Shown piece after piece: positions 10,901 to 21,876 of a stretch of 64,000 bases of DNA (its first letter is position 1; every line of letters starts with the position of its first letter). This DNA comes from Clavaria fumosa (taxonomy: Eukaryota; Basidiomycota; Agaricomycetes; Agaricales; Clavariaceae), in assembly GCA_951802425.1 (NCBI GenBank), contig OX637795.1:744001-808000 (forward strand), given 5' to 3'. Below the pieces are notes generated by a model. It ran no database searches and was not told the DNA's origin. It was given only the letters and a program-made list of their open reading frames with translations. Both the position numbers and the translations under genes were made by a program.

Positions 10901-11930
10901 GGGCGAGCCGTCTTGTCCCCGACAGCTCTGGCGTCCACCATCTTCTTGCGTAAGGTGATGGTTTTATGAAGGGGACCGTTTTGTCTACTGTGGTCTGGAT
11001 GGCTGATTCGAGGTTTCTAACGGTCCTGTCGAACTGCTGGGGAGTTATGATTTTCCGAGGGGGGGGCAGTTCACTCAGCGTGTTTGACAGTTCTTCCCGG
11101 AACGTCTTCCAGTCTACATTTCTCCAGTTTCGCTTCGGGGCGGTCTCCTGTGTGGGAGGGGTTACGTCGAGTATGCTAATGATGGGGAGGTGGTCCGTCT
11201 TCGGGGGTCGTCTCCCTGGGTCTACGTTGCACCTAATAAAGGCGTCCGCTATCGCTTCTGATGCAAATACATTGTCTGGTCTCGTCCAGTTTTTTGTGGA
11301 CGACTGTTCAAGTGTGGGAATGTCTTTTGGGAGTATCATCCGTAAGTTTTGTGCCGCGATTAGCTCTAGCAGGGGCTGCGCAAGTCTTAGCGCATCGGGG
11401 GTGAAGAGGTGGTGGTTCCACTCTTCCTCCCATAGCGGGTGGTGGCGGTTGAAGTCGCCGAGCAAGATAACATTGTCTGGGAGTACCGGTGGGTTGTTGG
11501 GGGTGGGTGGGAGGGAGGCGTCCGTTGCGCTTATGAACCAGTTATGGAGGGTGTCAGTGGCCTGTGAGTGTTCGCAGTCGTTATATACGTTGATGATCTT
11601 GATTGTTCCAAATTCGCCCCAGATTTGTATGCCTGATATGTCGGGTGAGTTTATGCGTAAGTCCATCCAGTTTGACGTGGGGATTCTCGGGCTGACTAGT
11701 ATGACGGATCGCGTAGTGTGTTGTCCTCGGTAGTGAGTGGGTGGTAGCACAGTCGTCCAGTTTCGTGCTGCTCTGGTGTTGTTTAGGAAGTCGAGCCAGG
11801 GCTCCTGTATCGCACATATGTCGAAGGCGTTGGGATTTAGGCTGTTGATCGTGTGCGCCTGGGCATCAGGGGATTTCCTACAATTCTGCTGCCATATCTT
11901 GAGTTGGTTTGCGTGCGTTCTCATGGTCAT
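7935..11930 (-). pseudogene. LINE ORF2: endonuclease-RT-RNase H
   Basis: One frame from ATG 11930 with a single TGA at 8984-8982. Residues 1-260 form an exonuclease-endonuclease-phosphatase domain: QQNCRK, IQEPWLDF, LLGDFNRHHPLW and KTDHLPIIS. RT motifs follow: FLDVKGAFPSVD, GLDQGCPLSPICY and the catalytic SGYIDDLVII (YIDD). After the TGA the same frame continues with IKIFTDGSGHNGGIGAAA, NAEVTGLILA, VIATDNQAAIQ and the RNase H box TPGHEGIAGNEEADALAK. A CCHC-like CPICEEEEETVIHFLIKC lies near the end. The TGA is probably CGA mutated to TGA, so the element may have been active recently. Confidence 0.93.
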
Positions 11931-14125
11931 GTTGAGGTGTTGGGGGGGTTTCCTGTCATTTGTGAGTTAAAAAAGAAATCTATTGTGGCTTGTGTCCTTG
12001 GCAGGTTGGGGGTGTTCGTGTTCGCGTTCGTGTTCGTGTTCGTGTTCGTGTTGGTGACTGTATTCGCGTTCGCCGTGTTTGATGGGTTCGCCGTGTTCTC
12101 CGGTGTTGGTGTCGGCGGTGGTGGTGGCCGTGGTGGTCGTTCTGATCGTGCTGGTCGGGCAGGTAGTCGGGCTGGTCGCGCTTGTCGTGGTGGGGGAGGG
12201 ATCATCCTAGGTATGGGGGGTGCGGTGTCTCTTGCAGCGTTCCGTGGCAGGGGACGGAAGGGGGGGAGGGGCGTGTTCTGGGCATGACCGTGACCACGGT
12301 CGCGGTTGTGGTTCCTATCATCTTGCAGGTTTCTACGTCCATCTTCCCAGTGCACCTGGGGTGTTATTCTCCCTCGGGGGTCGGGAGGGGGCCATTGCGG
12401 TGGGTCCATCTCTTGTAAGTTCGTCCTTCTTAGGAGTCGGGCGTTGACAAAGCCTCCGAAGGTGTTGTTCTCCCGTTCGTTGTTGAGTGTCGCCTCTGCT
12501 CCTGTGCGTTCCCATGTTGCTGGGTCCTCGTTTACTGGGAAGTACCTGTAGCAGTTCTCTGGTCGCCTCTCCATGATCTTGTGACATTCCCTCTTGAAGG
12601 TGGGGCAGTCGCGGTCGCTTGCTGCGTGTCCGTGCGCTTGGCAGTTGTGGCATGATTTTTGGTTCGGGCTGGCTGTGCATTCCGTTATCTTGTGTGGGCC
12701 CGCGCACCTAGGACAGACATCATGTATCCATTTGCAGTCCACTGCGAAGTGAAACGGTGTGAATGCTTGGCATTTCATGCATCGTCTGGGCTCGTATATG
12801 CTCTTCCTGCATTGTATCTTCTTGCCCTCGATGACTAGGCCTTGACTGATCGCTCGGTTGGCGTGTTGGGGGTTACGGAAAGACATGAGGACGAAGGCGG
12901 TGCGTTGTCCGGGCGTCCTGCGTGCGACGTCTTTAATGTATTTGGCTTCTGCGATTTCTGCGGTTGGGAGGTTGTTGTCCTGCTCTATTGTAGTTAGTGC
13001 GTCTCTAGAGTCTGGGTCAAAGGTCACCGGGACATATTCCAAAATCACGTCGTAGCCTCTCTCTCTGATTTGGATTGCGTCTTCGTATTGGCCTGTAAAG
13101 GCTTGTCTTATGTGGCTTTGCTGGAGCCACTGGGCGGCTTCCTCTGATGCTGTGAGGTATAGTATGGCTCCTCGCCGTAGGGGTTGCGCTCCGACAAAGA
13201 TGCGTTCGTTGTCCGGTCTTCCTTCGGTTTCCGCGCCCATCCTTTCAACTGCCTCGTTGGCCTTGTCGATTAGTTGACGTTCTGTCATGGCCTGGGTGGA
13301 CGATTGCTGCCCGTCGATGTCAGCACGCGGTCTGGTGTGGATTATTACTTGTCTCGCTCTGTCTTGGGTCATGGCTATGGCCTCTGCGTGTCCGGGGTGG
13401 GGTTGAGTGAGTCGTATTTGTTGGGGTCGTTGGGTACCGTTTCGTAGTGCGTTTGCGTATGTTTCTGGGGCGTTTGGTGGTGGGGGGGTGCCTTGTGTGG
13501 GTTGCAGTGGAGTTAAGGTTGGTGGGGCCGTATCTGGCGCCCTATGCGTGATGGTGCGTAGTGCTGCTTCGGCTCTTTCTGCCAGGTCGACTGCGGCGCT
13601 TCCGATTAAGTCGGTGGTCTCGCGAGTCCGATTTCTGATATCTGCAGTGGCGTTTGTCTGAGCGATGGTAGCGTTCTCAAGTCTTTCCAGGGTTTGCCTG
13701 GCGTTCTCCGCGATTTCTGTAAGCCTGTCAAGGGGGGCACTCACTGTTTCTGTCAGGTGATTGGCAATCTCTTCGATAATTTGGTTGGTTTGGACTGATT
13801 GTAGGAGGGTCACGATTGCTAGCATTGCGTCTGCTGTAGTTTTGGGGATTCTGGTTCCGGCATGTATAGTTTGTCTGATGGCTGTAGCGATGTCGGTGAC
13901 TGTGATTAGTCCTTCGGTTAGCTGGACGCCAGCCTTTTGAAGTGTCTCTCTTGCTGCAGCTATATGCTGGGCTTCTTTGTTCCGGTTTTGACCTACTGCT
14001 GGGTTGCTGGCGCTAAGGGAGGGGGCAGCAGGGTCGGGGGGCTGGGGTGGTGACGCGCGCGCTGTCGGTGGTGCCAACGCGTCGCTTCCTGGGTCCGCCG
14101 GGGCTTCCCCACGATTTTTCGACAT
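11927..14125 (-). CDS. LINE ORF1, zinc-knuckle nucleic-acid-binding protein
   Basis: 732 residues starting MSKNRGEAPAD. The N-terminal half is Ala/Thr-rich and helical (about residues 50-200, probable coiled coil). The centre resembles the RNA-binding gag-like domain of LINE ORF1. Cys/His knuckles CMKCQAFTPFHFAVDC, CPRCAGPHKITEC and CHNCQAHGHAASDRDC lie near residues 450-510. The C-terminus is Pro/Arg-rich and has an Asn-Thr run encoded by a GTTCGT microsatellite (about 12014-12050). It packages LINE RNA. Its TGA stop overlaps the ORF2 start as ATGA. Confidence 0.93.
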   Translation of the reverse strand: MSKNRGEAPADPGSDALAPPTARASPPQPPDPAAPSLSASNPAVGQNRNKEAQHIAAARETLQKAGVQLTEGLITVTDIATAIRQTIHAGTRIPKTTADAMLAIVTLLQSVQTNQIIEEIANHLTETVSAPLDRLTEIAENARQTLERLENATIAQTNATADIRNRTRETTDLIGSAAVDLAERAEAALRTITHRAPDTAPPTLTPLQPTQGTPPPPNAPETYANALRNGTQRPQQIRLTQPHPGHAEAIAMTQDRARQVIIHTRPRADIDGQQSSTQAMTERQLIDKANEAVERMGAETEGRPDNERIFVGAQPLRRGAILYLTASEEAAQWLQQSHIRQAFTGQYEDAIQIRERGYDVILEYVPVTFDPDSRDALTTIEQDNNLPTAEIAEAKYIKDVARRTPGQRTAFVLMSFRNPQHANRAISQGLVIEGKKIQCRKSIYEPRRCMKCQAFTPFHFAVDCKWIHDVCPRCAGPHKITECTASPNQKSCHNCQAHGHAASDRDCPTFKRECHKIMERRPENCYRYFPVNEDPATWERTGAEATLNNERENNTFGGFVNARLLRRTNLQEMDPPQWPPPDPRGRITPQVHWEDGRRNLQDDRNHNRDRGHGHAQNTPLPPFRPLPRNAARDTAPPIPRMIPPPPRQARPARLPARPARSERPPRPPPPPTPTPENTANPSNTANANTVTNTNTNTNTNANTNTPNLPRTQATIDFFFNSQMTGNPPNTST

Positions 14126-14270
14126 TTTTCGGTTTCCCGAGAGGGTATGCAGTATAGTAGCGGTTAGGCTAAGCTAGGGGATTATAGAGGACTATTGTAC
14201 TAGGCAATTTTGTGAGTCTCGTAGTTTTTGTCGCATGTGTTGATGTGGTTGCCTAGAAAGGAAGTCCCTC

Positions 14271-14510
14271 CAGGTGCTGGTTGAGTCCACCTACTTCATT
14301 AAAAGTCTTTTGTTGGCATTTGGGAGCAGCAAAAAAAGGGCTTGCAAAGGCTACCTGCATGTGAAGGGTCAGTCACTCACATCTGGTGAAAAGATGTATC
14401 TGGCAACCATTGTGAACTGTCAGGGGGTTCACTGGGCTTCCATGGTTGATTTCAGGAGCCAAACAATTGTCAAGAGTAGGTCAATTCCACTTAAATACAA
14501 GTATGAATGA
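14271..14510 (+). pseudogene. C48/Ulp1-like peptidase gene, 3' part
   Basis: Continues the frame broken by the LINE. The segment VNCQGVHWASMVDFRSQTI matches the region around the catalytic His of Ulp1/C48 cysteine peptidases, where HW is followed by a hydrophobic strand. The later Asp, Gln and Cys of the catalytic set are not seen before the stop at 14510. Either the gene is truncated or further exons have decayed. The family call is moderate; function is probably lost. Confidence 0.5.
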
Positions 14511-15555
14511 CAGTGAGGAGGGGTGTAGGCTACAGTGTAGCAGCAATTCTGATGGTGGGCAGGAATTCTGCATGCAAGCCATGTCAATGGGAAGGGGCAC
14601 AGGCACAGCAGGAGAAGGTGGGAGATAGTGGGACAGCACAAGGGGAGGTTTTGACCCAGAGACTGCACAAGAGGGTGGCCGCTATGCAATGCCCAGTCAA
14701 GTACCTAAGGTGGCTCTCAACAGCAATCCTTGCGCATAAGTGGGTAATCAAGTTTATGTCATATGCTGTAGTATCTACTACAGCTTTGAGGGTTATATAG
14801 TAAATAAGTATCTAAAATGGGATAGTATCAAAGAAAGTCTGCAAAGAAGAAGTTATAAAGCAAATACTAAGAAATTGCCCAGAAACATGTTTCAGCCACT
14901 GTATCCAAACCCCAAAGTCTAATATTGTCAAGGGACCTTCACTAACTTGTCTAGAGACCACCCTGCAAGTCCTAAACCAACTCCACTCATTTCCCAAGGT
15001 TCCCCAACATTGGCCAAACAACAGTGAAGTGTGCAGAGTCCATTGGAATTATGGTCTGCATGCAGAATTGCCAATTGTTGGTTCTGGGTGTTCATTGGGT
15101 GGTGGAATTAAGTTGGGGGTGGTCATTGAGTGCAAGGATGCATCGGGCAGCCCATAACTGGGTGTGTTGGGTCATGACAGTACCTCCTCCCTAAGAGCCA
15201 AGCTCCTGCGAGGCAGGCCCATGACTGATCATGTGACTCCATTGAGTCGAGGCAGTTCTGTGTTCCCTCAAGGCTGCACATCCCTTTGCCCTAACACCGC
15301 ACCATGGCACCCACTCCCCATCCCTCCTCCTGCTTCTCCGAGGCTTGTTAAATGAGTATCAAAACTGACACGCAGTAATTGTGGAACACTGTCTCCCTGT
15401 CCAAACCAACTGGTGGGCGGCACTCGAGGCAGCAGTAGAGGTGATCGACCTGTGGGTCTGGGTGGGTGATGCCCAACAACTAGTAGTGAGTTGTCCACTT
15501 TTCCCTTTTTACTGACCACACAATGACAATTCTGCAGGACCACTGCAAATGATAT
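14511..15555. other. Intergenic, repeat relics
   Basis: No gene that I can support. At 15165-15190 the sequence reads, on the minus strand, a purine-rich stretch followed by TGTCATGACCCAACAC. That looks like a polypurine tract joined to an LTR start, so a third Gypsy relic may lie here. It was not resolved further. Confidence 0.3.
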
Positions 15556-16032
15556 GTGGCATTTGCTGCAGTGGAAGGAGAAGTTGTCGATTCCGAGGGG
15601 CAGATAGAGGCGGCAGAGCAGGCGATTGTCGACATCCATGACTTCCTCAAGAAAATTGACAACGCAGTTGTGGAGTGGGCAGATGAAGTAGAGCAGGCCC
15701 AACAGGAAGAGGAGGCAGAAAAGGTGTGGAGGGAGGAGGAGAGGTTCACTGAGAGGGAGGCAGAAATTGAGGAGGTGGATGCAGAGGGGTACCACTACAC
15801 CCACCTCAGTTTCCTCAAGACATGCACACAATGTGATGGGCAGATGTTGGTGGATGGAAAGGTAAGTAAATTTAACAAAAGGAAAAAAGCTCTAATGTAG
15901 TATTTTGTAGGATAAGGTGTTGGTCTTGCAGGACCCTGTCTGCAAGTGCTGTGCATTTGTGGAGGTGCAATGTATCAGGGTCACAGAGACATTGTGCAAC
16001 CAATGCATGTGGCAAAAGCACTTGTGTAATGT
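15556..16032 (+). pseudogene. Cys-rich acidic protein gene, truncated by Gypsy-A
   Basis: An open exon runs from about 15580 to 15861. Its real start is upstream or after an acceptor near 15580, because 15556 is GTG. A 49-nt GT-AG intron follows (15862-15910, phase 0), then an exon up to the LTR at 16033. The protein is Glu-rich and probably coiled-coil (EQAQQEEEAEKVWREEE). It has a Cys pattern CTQC, then CKCC, C, CNQC, C, suggesting a metal-binding region. The frame is lost inside the LTR, so Gypsy-A cut it. I do not recognise the family. Confidence 0.5.
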
Positions 16033-16336
16033 TGTCAGACTTAGTCTCACACTTCACACAGCTTCATGTAAGGTCAATGATGATGATACTAACATAAAGG
16101 GAAAAGGGTACAAGTAAGGAAATGACATAGTATATATAGCGGGAGCTTTGGGAGTTGCTGGTGTTCCCACGCTCGGACCCTTGCGTCACGTGATGCGCCA
16201 GAGGCCCGGGTCACGTGATGTATGATTACTTAATCGGTCCGCCATGCCAGTCACATGACTTACCCGCAATCTTCCCACAACTCTTTTCCACTCCTTTACT
16301 GGCTTCTCTCACCTGCTTATGTAAGGGATCCTGACA
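16033..16336 (-). repeat. Gypsy-A 3' LTR
   Basis: 304 bp, with a TATATATA box near 16131 (plus strand). A purine-rich stretch on the minus strand just inside it (about 16337-16352) is a candidate polypurine tract. It carries about 10 bp not present in the other LTR. Confidence 0.88.
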
Positions 16337-16590
16337 TCATCCCCCTCTGAAGGCTGGGCATCTCGACCTGCCAACTTCACCTTGTCAGGGTGTTGCTGGA
16401 AGAAGTCTCAGAGCAGCAGTGTAACATTAGTGAGGTTGCAATGAGGTTCCCAAGTGTTCTCCTCCACCAGGTATCCCAACCACTTCACCAAATACTTCAC
16501 TCCCCATCCAACCTTCTTGACATCAAGAATTGCCTCCACATCATACTCCAAGTGGTCATTGTCAATTGTGGGGGGTGGGGGTGGGGGTGG
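16337..16590 (-). pseudogene. Gypsy-A chromodomain (end of pol)
   Basis: The minus strand reads a chromodomain like that of Gypsy-B at 18200-18330: LEYDVEAILDVKKVG, KYLVKWLGY and ENTWEP are recognisable. Such domains at the integrase C-terminus target insertion to modified chromatin in chromoviruses. It was separated from its integrase (24046) by the Gypsy-B insertion in a poly-Pro linker. Confidence 0.78.
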
Positions 16591-18100
16591 TGTCAGTCCA
16601 GTTCCCTAACAGAAGTGAAAGGGGGAAGGTAACTTGATTTCAATGTGGGGAAACTACACTCATTACACGGGTACTATATATACTAGGGAAGGGGGCTGTG
16701 TACAACATGAGTCATAAGTAGGCCAATGAGGCTACACGCTCTGAGTCATGCAGGATAGGGGAGGCAGCATAGGGAAAGAGCAATACTAAATAGGGAAGGT
16801 AGCGGCGAGGCACGGGCAAGGGGAAGATGACAGGGAGAATGCTTGGTGCAGGCTTGGTTGGCCAAGGGGAAACCTCAATTAGACCCGAATAGGATAGATT
16901 AGTTGATGGGGCCTGTCAGTTCTGCTGTAGTAGGTAGTACATGTGTTGGCTGCAACTGCTTGATTACAGTCAAGTTTTTCAGGGGGGGTCAGACCCGACA
17001 CCTAGAACAGTGAGTGCAACCTCGGAGGATGTGGAGGATGAGTTAAATCAATGGAGAGGGCGAGAGTATACAATGTCCAAAGTGTCCGATAGACTCTGAT
17101 ATGAGTCCGATATCGGATCCGATGTTGAGCAAGAGACTAGTCGAAGATGCGAAGGGCTGGCAATGACGAAGGCCAGCAGAATGGTGTGTACAACGAAGGA
17201 TGAGCCTAACGGAGGTCACACACGATGTGGGCGATCAGAACAAGCTGCTTTTTGTAGAGTCTGATGCGTTCTTAAGTACATTTTTGTAAATACAAATGCT
17301 CCGGATTGTACCGGATGATCCGGAGGTCATGGGGAATAAGGGGAGGTCATAGGTAAGATCATATGGAGGTCATAGGTCATAGAGGAAACGGCATAGTATG
17401 TAGAAATGAAGAGTCCGAATTAATCGGTCATTGGGAACACTGGTAGAAAAGAAGAGAAGGCATAATCAAGTATAGTACATACACGGATCAGCGTAGATAA
17501 AACACTTTTGAGTGTAGAAACGTTTACAAATTCAGAGGAACACATGATATGAAATTTACAGTATTTGAAGATGAAACAGGGGAGAGTACATGAAACATCG
17601 GTCACAAGGAGCGCTAAGCACAGTAAAGAAATGAAATTGGAGCATATGGGCGCTATGGATCACCTGTGTGATGTGACAACAGTGAGGAATTTGAATTAAT
17701 GAGGGTCTGATATCAGATAGTTATCGGATGGGTATCGGGCTTTACGGAGGGTGGTCAGAGGGTGTCGGATGGTATCGGATGGTCGTCAGATACAGAGCGG
17801 GTGTGTGCTGAGTTCTTCAGGTGGTAGGTATTTGTCGTGTTTCCGTGTTGGAGCTGTATGCTATCCTTACACTGCTATTGTGGATCCGCCTCCATCACAA
17901 ATTCCAAAGTGTGGGAAAGTTCGAGAAACGTGGGCACAGGCACGTGACGGGCGCTTGTTGGGGCCCTGTAAGCGCTGGTGTGAGGTCGCGAGTGTCCCCA
18001 AGGTCGTGGGCGGTCACGTGACTCCATGTCCATGTCTCGACACTGGTTCCTAGTGCTCTCTGGAGTTCAATGGTGGTGGCTTACATAAGCGGTCCTGACA
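16591..18100 (-). repeat. Gypsy-B 3' LTR, split by a 945-bp insertion
   Basis: Starts TGTCAGTCCAGTTCC and ends GGTCCTGACA. Removing the insertion (16927-17871) and one CTGCT copy leaves 560 bp, the same length as the 5' LTR at 23520-24079. Confidence 0.9.
16927..17871. mobile_element. 945-bp insertion in Gypsy-B LTR, probable solo LTR
   Basis: Flanked by CTGCT at 16922-16926 and 17872-17876. The ends read GTAGTAGG and CCTTACA; shifted by one base they are TG...CA, as for an LTR. There is no ORF. The interior is rich in TCGGAT/TCCGAT-type repeats (about 17080-17130 and 17705-17790). A solo LTR of another family is the simplest reading. Confidence 0.65.
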
Positions 18101-18126
18101 TGGCCCCCTCCTCAAGGCTGGGCATC

Positions 18127-21100
18127 TCAACCAGCAAGTTTCGCTTTGTCCAGATGTTTGTGGAAGAAGTTGCGGAGGAGTAGCGTGACATTGGTGAGGT
18201 TCTGGTGGGGCTCCCAGGTGTTTTCCTCAACAGGGTATCCTTGCCACTTCACCAAGTACTTCACTCCTCTTCCTACCTTCTTCACATCCAGGATCTCTTC
18301 AATGTCATACTCTAGGTGGTTGTCGTCGATGGTGGGGGGTGGAGGGGGTGGTTGGGACTGCGAGGCGAAAGAGGGGGACACATATGGGGTTAGGAGGAGT
18401 TCATTAAACACATCGTGGATATGCCAGGCCAGGGGTAACTTGAGACAATATCCTGCTGGTCCTACTTTCTCAATGATGCTGAAAGGCCTGGCACGTTTAT
18501 TGTCAAGCTTCTTGTTTGGGCAGTCCATTTTCAGGTTTTGTGTGTCAAGCCATACAAGATCTCCTTTTCCGTACTCGTGGCTGGGTCGTTTCCCACTGTC
18601 GTAGCTTCTTTTCATCGCCAATGCAGCTTTCTCCATAGCCTCTTTGGCAGCCCATCGCAACTCCTCCAGCTTCGCCATCCATTCATCCACCGCTGGATTC
18701 ACCTCCGTGTGGGGGTGAATTCCTTCATTCCATGGGTGTTGCCCATAGTCCAGGAAAAAGGGGGAGTAGCCGGTCGTGGAGTGTTCCTGGTTGTTCAGTG
18801 CGAATTCCGCAGTGCTTAGCCACTCTGCCCAATCGTCCTGGAGGTGGTCGACGTACCCTTGTAGGTAGGTCTCGATCTCCTGGTTTACTTGCTCTGTTTG
18901 TCCATCAGTTTGGGGGTGGAAGGCGGTGCTTGGGTTGGCCTTTATCCCAATCATATGGTAGAACTCCTTCATGAACTTTGAGACAAATTGTGGTCCACAG
19001 TCACTGATGACTTTCTGGGGAATACTGTGGTTCCAGAACACTCAGTCATGTAGGATTCTCACCGCTCCTAGACTCGTTAGGTCGAACCCAATCGCCTCAA
19101 TGAGGGTATGCTTGGTAAACTTATCAACAATCACAAGAATGGAATCAAACCTGCGGGATTGGGGTAGTGGTCCCACTATATCCCAACTGATAGCCCACCA
19201 TGGTCCATCTGGCACTGGGTGTGGGTGCAGGGGGGCTGCGTGCTTTGTGCGGTCTGGCTTGGTTCTCTGACAACCTTCACATCCTGCCACATAACGTTCC
19301 ACATCCTTCACCATCTCTGGCCACCAGTAGGCTTTGAGTACCACAGCTTTCATTTTCTTAGCCCCGGGGTGTCCTGTGATAGGGAGGTTGTGTTTGTAAT
19401 TGAGGACTACCTTGCATACAGCCAGGGGTATCCACACAGTGTTACTCTTCCACCATAGTCCAAAACAGTCCCACGTCCAGCTGTTGTCGAGTTCCTCAGG
19501 TTTAGTGACATGTTCTGCGCTCTTTTTCTGGAGGAGCGTCTCCATCTCGGAGGTGAAACTGGTGTGCACGTCTATCTTGGAGGGGAACATCTGAACTGGG
19601 GCATCTTCTTCGGCAGCATCTCCATAGTCTGGTCTTCATGATGAAGTGTCAGCTTTGGTGTTGCTTTTACCAGTCCAATACTTGATCTTGAAGTCAAATT
19701 CCTGGAGTTCTCTGTACCAATGTATTTGTCGTGGCTTCAGTTTCTGGGGCTTTCTGAAGTACTGGAGGTTGGTGTGATTGGTCCAGATTTTGAAAGTTTC
19801 ATCCACTCCCACGAGGTATGCTCTCCATTCTCTCAACACTCTGATAACTGCTAGGAGTTCCTTGTCATAGACATCATGGTTCTTCTCAGCTGTGGTGAGG
19901 GCCTCGGAGATGTAGTTGACTGGTCTCCAGGTGCCATCAGCCTGCAGCTGAGAGAGGACTCCGCCTGTCACAAGGTTGCTCACATCCATCTCTACTTTCC
20001 ACTTGCCCGAGTCCTGGGGTAGAGCAAGGACTGGGGCCGAGATAAGTGCTCTTTTCAAGTCCAGGAAAGCCACGACCTGTTCGCTCTGCCAGCACCAGGG
20101 GATGTTGCCAGTGAGCTTAAACAAGGGCTTGGCTCGCAAGGACAAGCTAGGGATGAACCTCCATAAGTGGTTGATCATTCCCAGGAAGTGCTGGAGCTCT
20201 TTGACGTTTCGGGGTTCTGGCCAGTTCCAAATAGCCTCTGCTTTGGCTGGGTCGTGCTCAAGCCGATTGTGTGAGAGTCTGAGTCTGAGGTAGAACACCT
20301 CAGCCTTCTTGAACTCACATTTGCTCAGTCGGAGGCACAGCCTGTTGTTGTGGAACCTCTGCAGGACTCAGTCCATCCAGTGACAGTGGGTTGCAAGGTC
20401 GTCCGCAAAGATGATGACATCATCGATGTATGTGAGTACGTGTCCCCCAGCGATTTCCTCCCTCAGGATGTGATTCATGAACCTTTGGAAAGTCGTGGGG
20501 GCGTTCTGGAGCCCGAACCACATCACTGTCAGCTCGAACAAACCTCATGATGTCAAGAAGGCACATCTTTTCTGGTGGCCTTCCCACAACCTCATTGACA
20601 GGAAACCTCCTTTCACATCAATCTTGGAGAAAATCTTTGCTCCCCGTAATTTGTCTACACAGTCGTGAATGTGTGGCAGTGGGAATTTGTCTTTGATCAA
20701 ATAGGAATTGAGTCATGAGTAGTCAATGATCAGTTGGAGTTTGTCCTTTTCTCGCTTGAAGAAGAATGGGCTGGCATAGGGTGACTTGGAGGGTCTTATC
20801 CTTCCTGAAGCTAGCTGCTCGTCAATCCACCGGTTCATCTTGACCATCTCCTCTCTTGTCAGCAAGTATAGTTTGGAGGACAAGTGGCCTGGATCCTTAT
20901 GGAATTCAATCTTAATGTTGAAGTCGGGTTGCGGTTTGGGCAGCTCATCCCATTTTGCTTCACTGAAGACCATTGGGTACAATGACAGCCAATCAGGCAT
21001 ATCTCCAGAGTCCAAAAAATGAATATCCATGGTTGTTTGCAGCACATTGTCCCACACAGTACTTTTAGGATTGGCCCATGGGCTCATGAGAAGCAGATCA

Positions 21101-21876
21101 AAGTAGCAACTCTGGGGGCAGCGTTTGAAGGAGACTTTCCCTAGTGGCCAGTCGATCTTGGGGTTGTGTTTCGATAGCCAGTCATGTCCCAGGATGATCT
21201 TGTGCGACTTAGCCATTCCAAGCAAGAAGTGTATTCGCTCCTGGTGGTCCCCTATCGTTAACAAGAGATCAATACCATAGCGGATAGGCCCATTCTTGTT
21301 TGCCGATCCATCCACATTGTACACTTTAATCGGGTTTTGTAGCAGGACCAGTTCTAGCCCAAGTTCCTTGCACCAGGTTAGGTCCATGAAACAATTGGTG
21401 CATCCTGAGTCAATCAGGACCTTAATGCCTCCCCATTCAGCCGTTGTTAGGGTCTCAAAGTGCACCGGCAGAGTCAATTCTCTCCTCTGTCTCTTTGGCT
21501 TCTCTTCTGCAACCTTTACTGTGGTTTTGTCCTTGAGTTCATTTGTGCTCCAGGCATGTCTCTGTTGCAAGATTGTATATTTTGGTATACTTGCTACGGA
21601 TACAGGGGCAGGGGCAGGAACATGGCTTGTACTGTTACAGAGACGCAAGTTCGGACTCACTGTGTCTCTTTTCCAAAACCCTGCTCCTGAGTGGGAGCTT
21701 GCGGGGGTGGTTGCTGTTGTTGTTGTTGTTGTGCCACCTGGGCACCGACCATCTGCCTTTCTCTCTTGTAGATCATGAGCCTGTCGCAGAGTAGGGCCAG
21801 TTCGTTCTTGTAGTCTTCCACTTCCACTGGGCCAGGGGCCATCGCACGAACCAGCGGCCTCGGGACATAGGGTCAC
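18127..21876 (-). pseudogene. Gypsy-B pol: protease-RT-RNase H-integrase-chromodomain
   Basis: A single frame of 1250 codons whose only stops are five TGA codons, at 20715, 20547, 20370, 19638 and 19044 (first base, minus strand). Domains in order: protease VLIDSGCTNCFMDL; RT with FSKIDVKGGF, VMWFGLQNAPTTFQRF and the catalytic TYIDDVIIF; RNase H (VEMDVSNLVTGGVL, EKNHDVYDKELLAVI); integrase with the zinc-binding YVAGCEGCQRTK, then ISWDIVGPLP, ISDCGPQFVS and NPSTAFHPQTDGQTE; GPY/F-like end; chromodomain DILDVKK...KYLVKWQGYP...ENTWEP. Each TGA falls where Arg (CGA) is expected. Confidence 0.92.

Larger units (their letters stand above)
7386..14270 (-). mobile_element. Tad1-like non-LTR retrotransposon (LINE)
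   Basis: Two overlapping ORFs lie on the minus strand: ORF1 with zinc knuckles, and ORF2 with endonuclease, RT and RNase H. A poly(T) run at the left end (about 7384-7402) is the 3' poly(A) tail. Direct repeats CAGGTGCTGGTT at 7374-7385 and 14271-14282 are the TSD. The 5' UTR is 14126-14270. The element is nearly intact: the only clear lesion is one in-frame TGA in ORF2. Confidence 0.93.

Noticed and set aside
7482..14100. Many plus-strand frames across the LINE
   Set aside because: All are shadows of ORF1 and ORF2 on the minus strand in GC-rich sequence.
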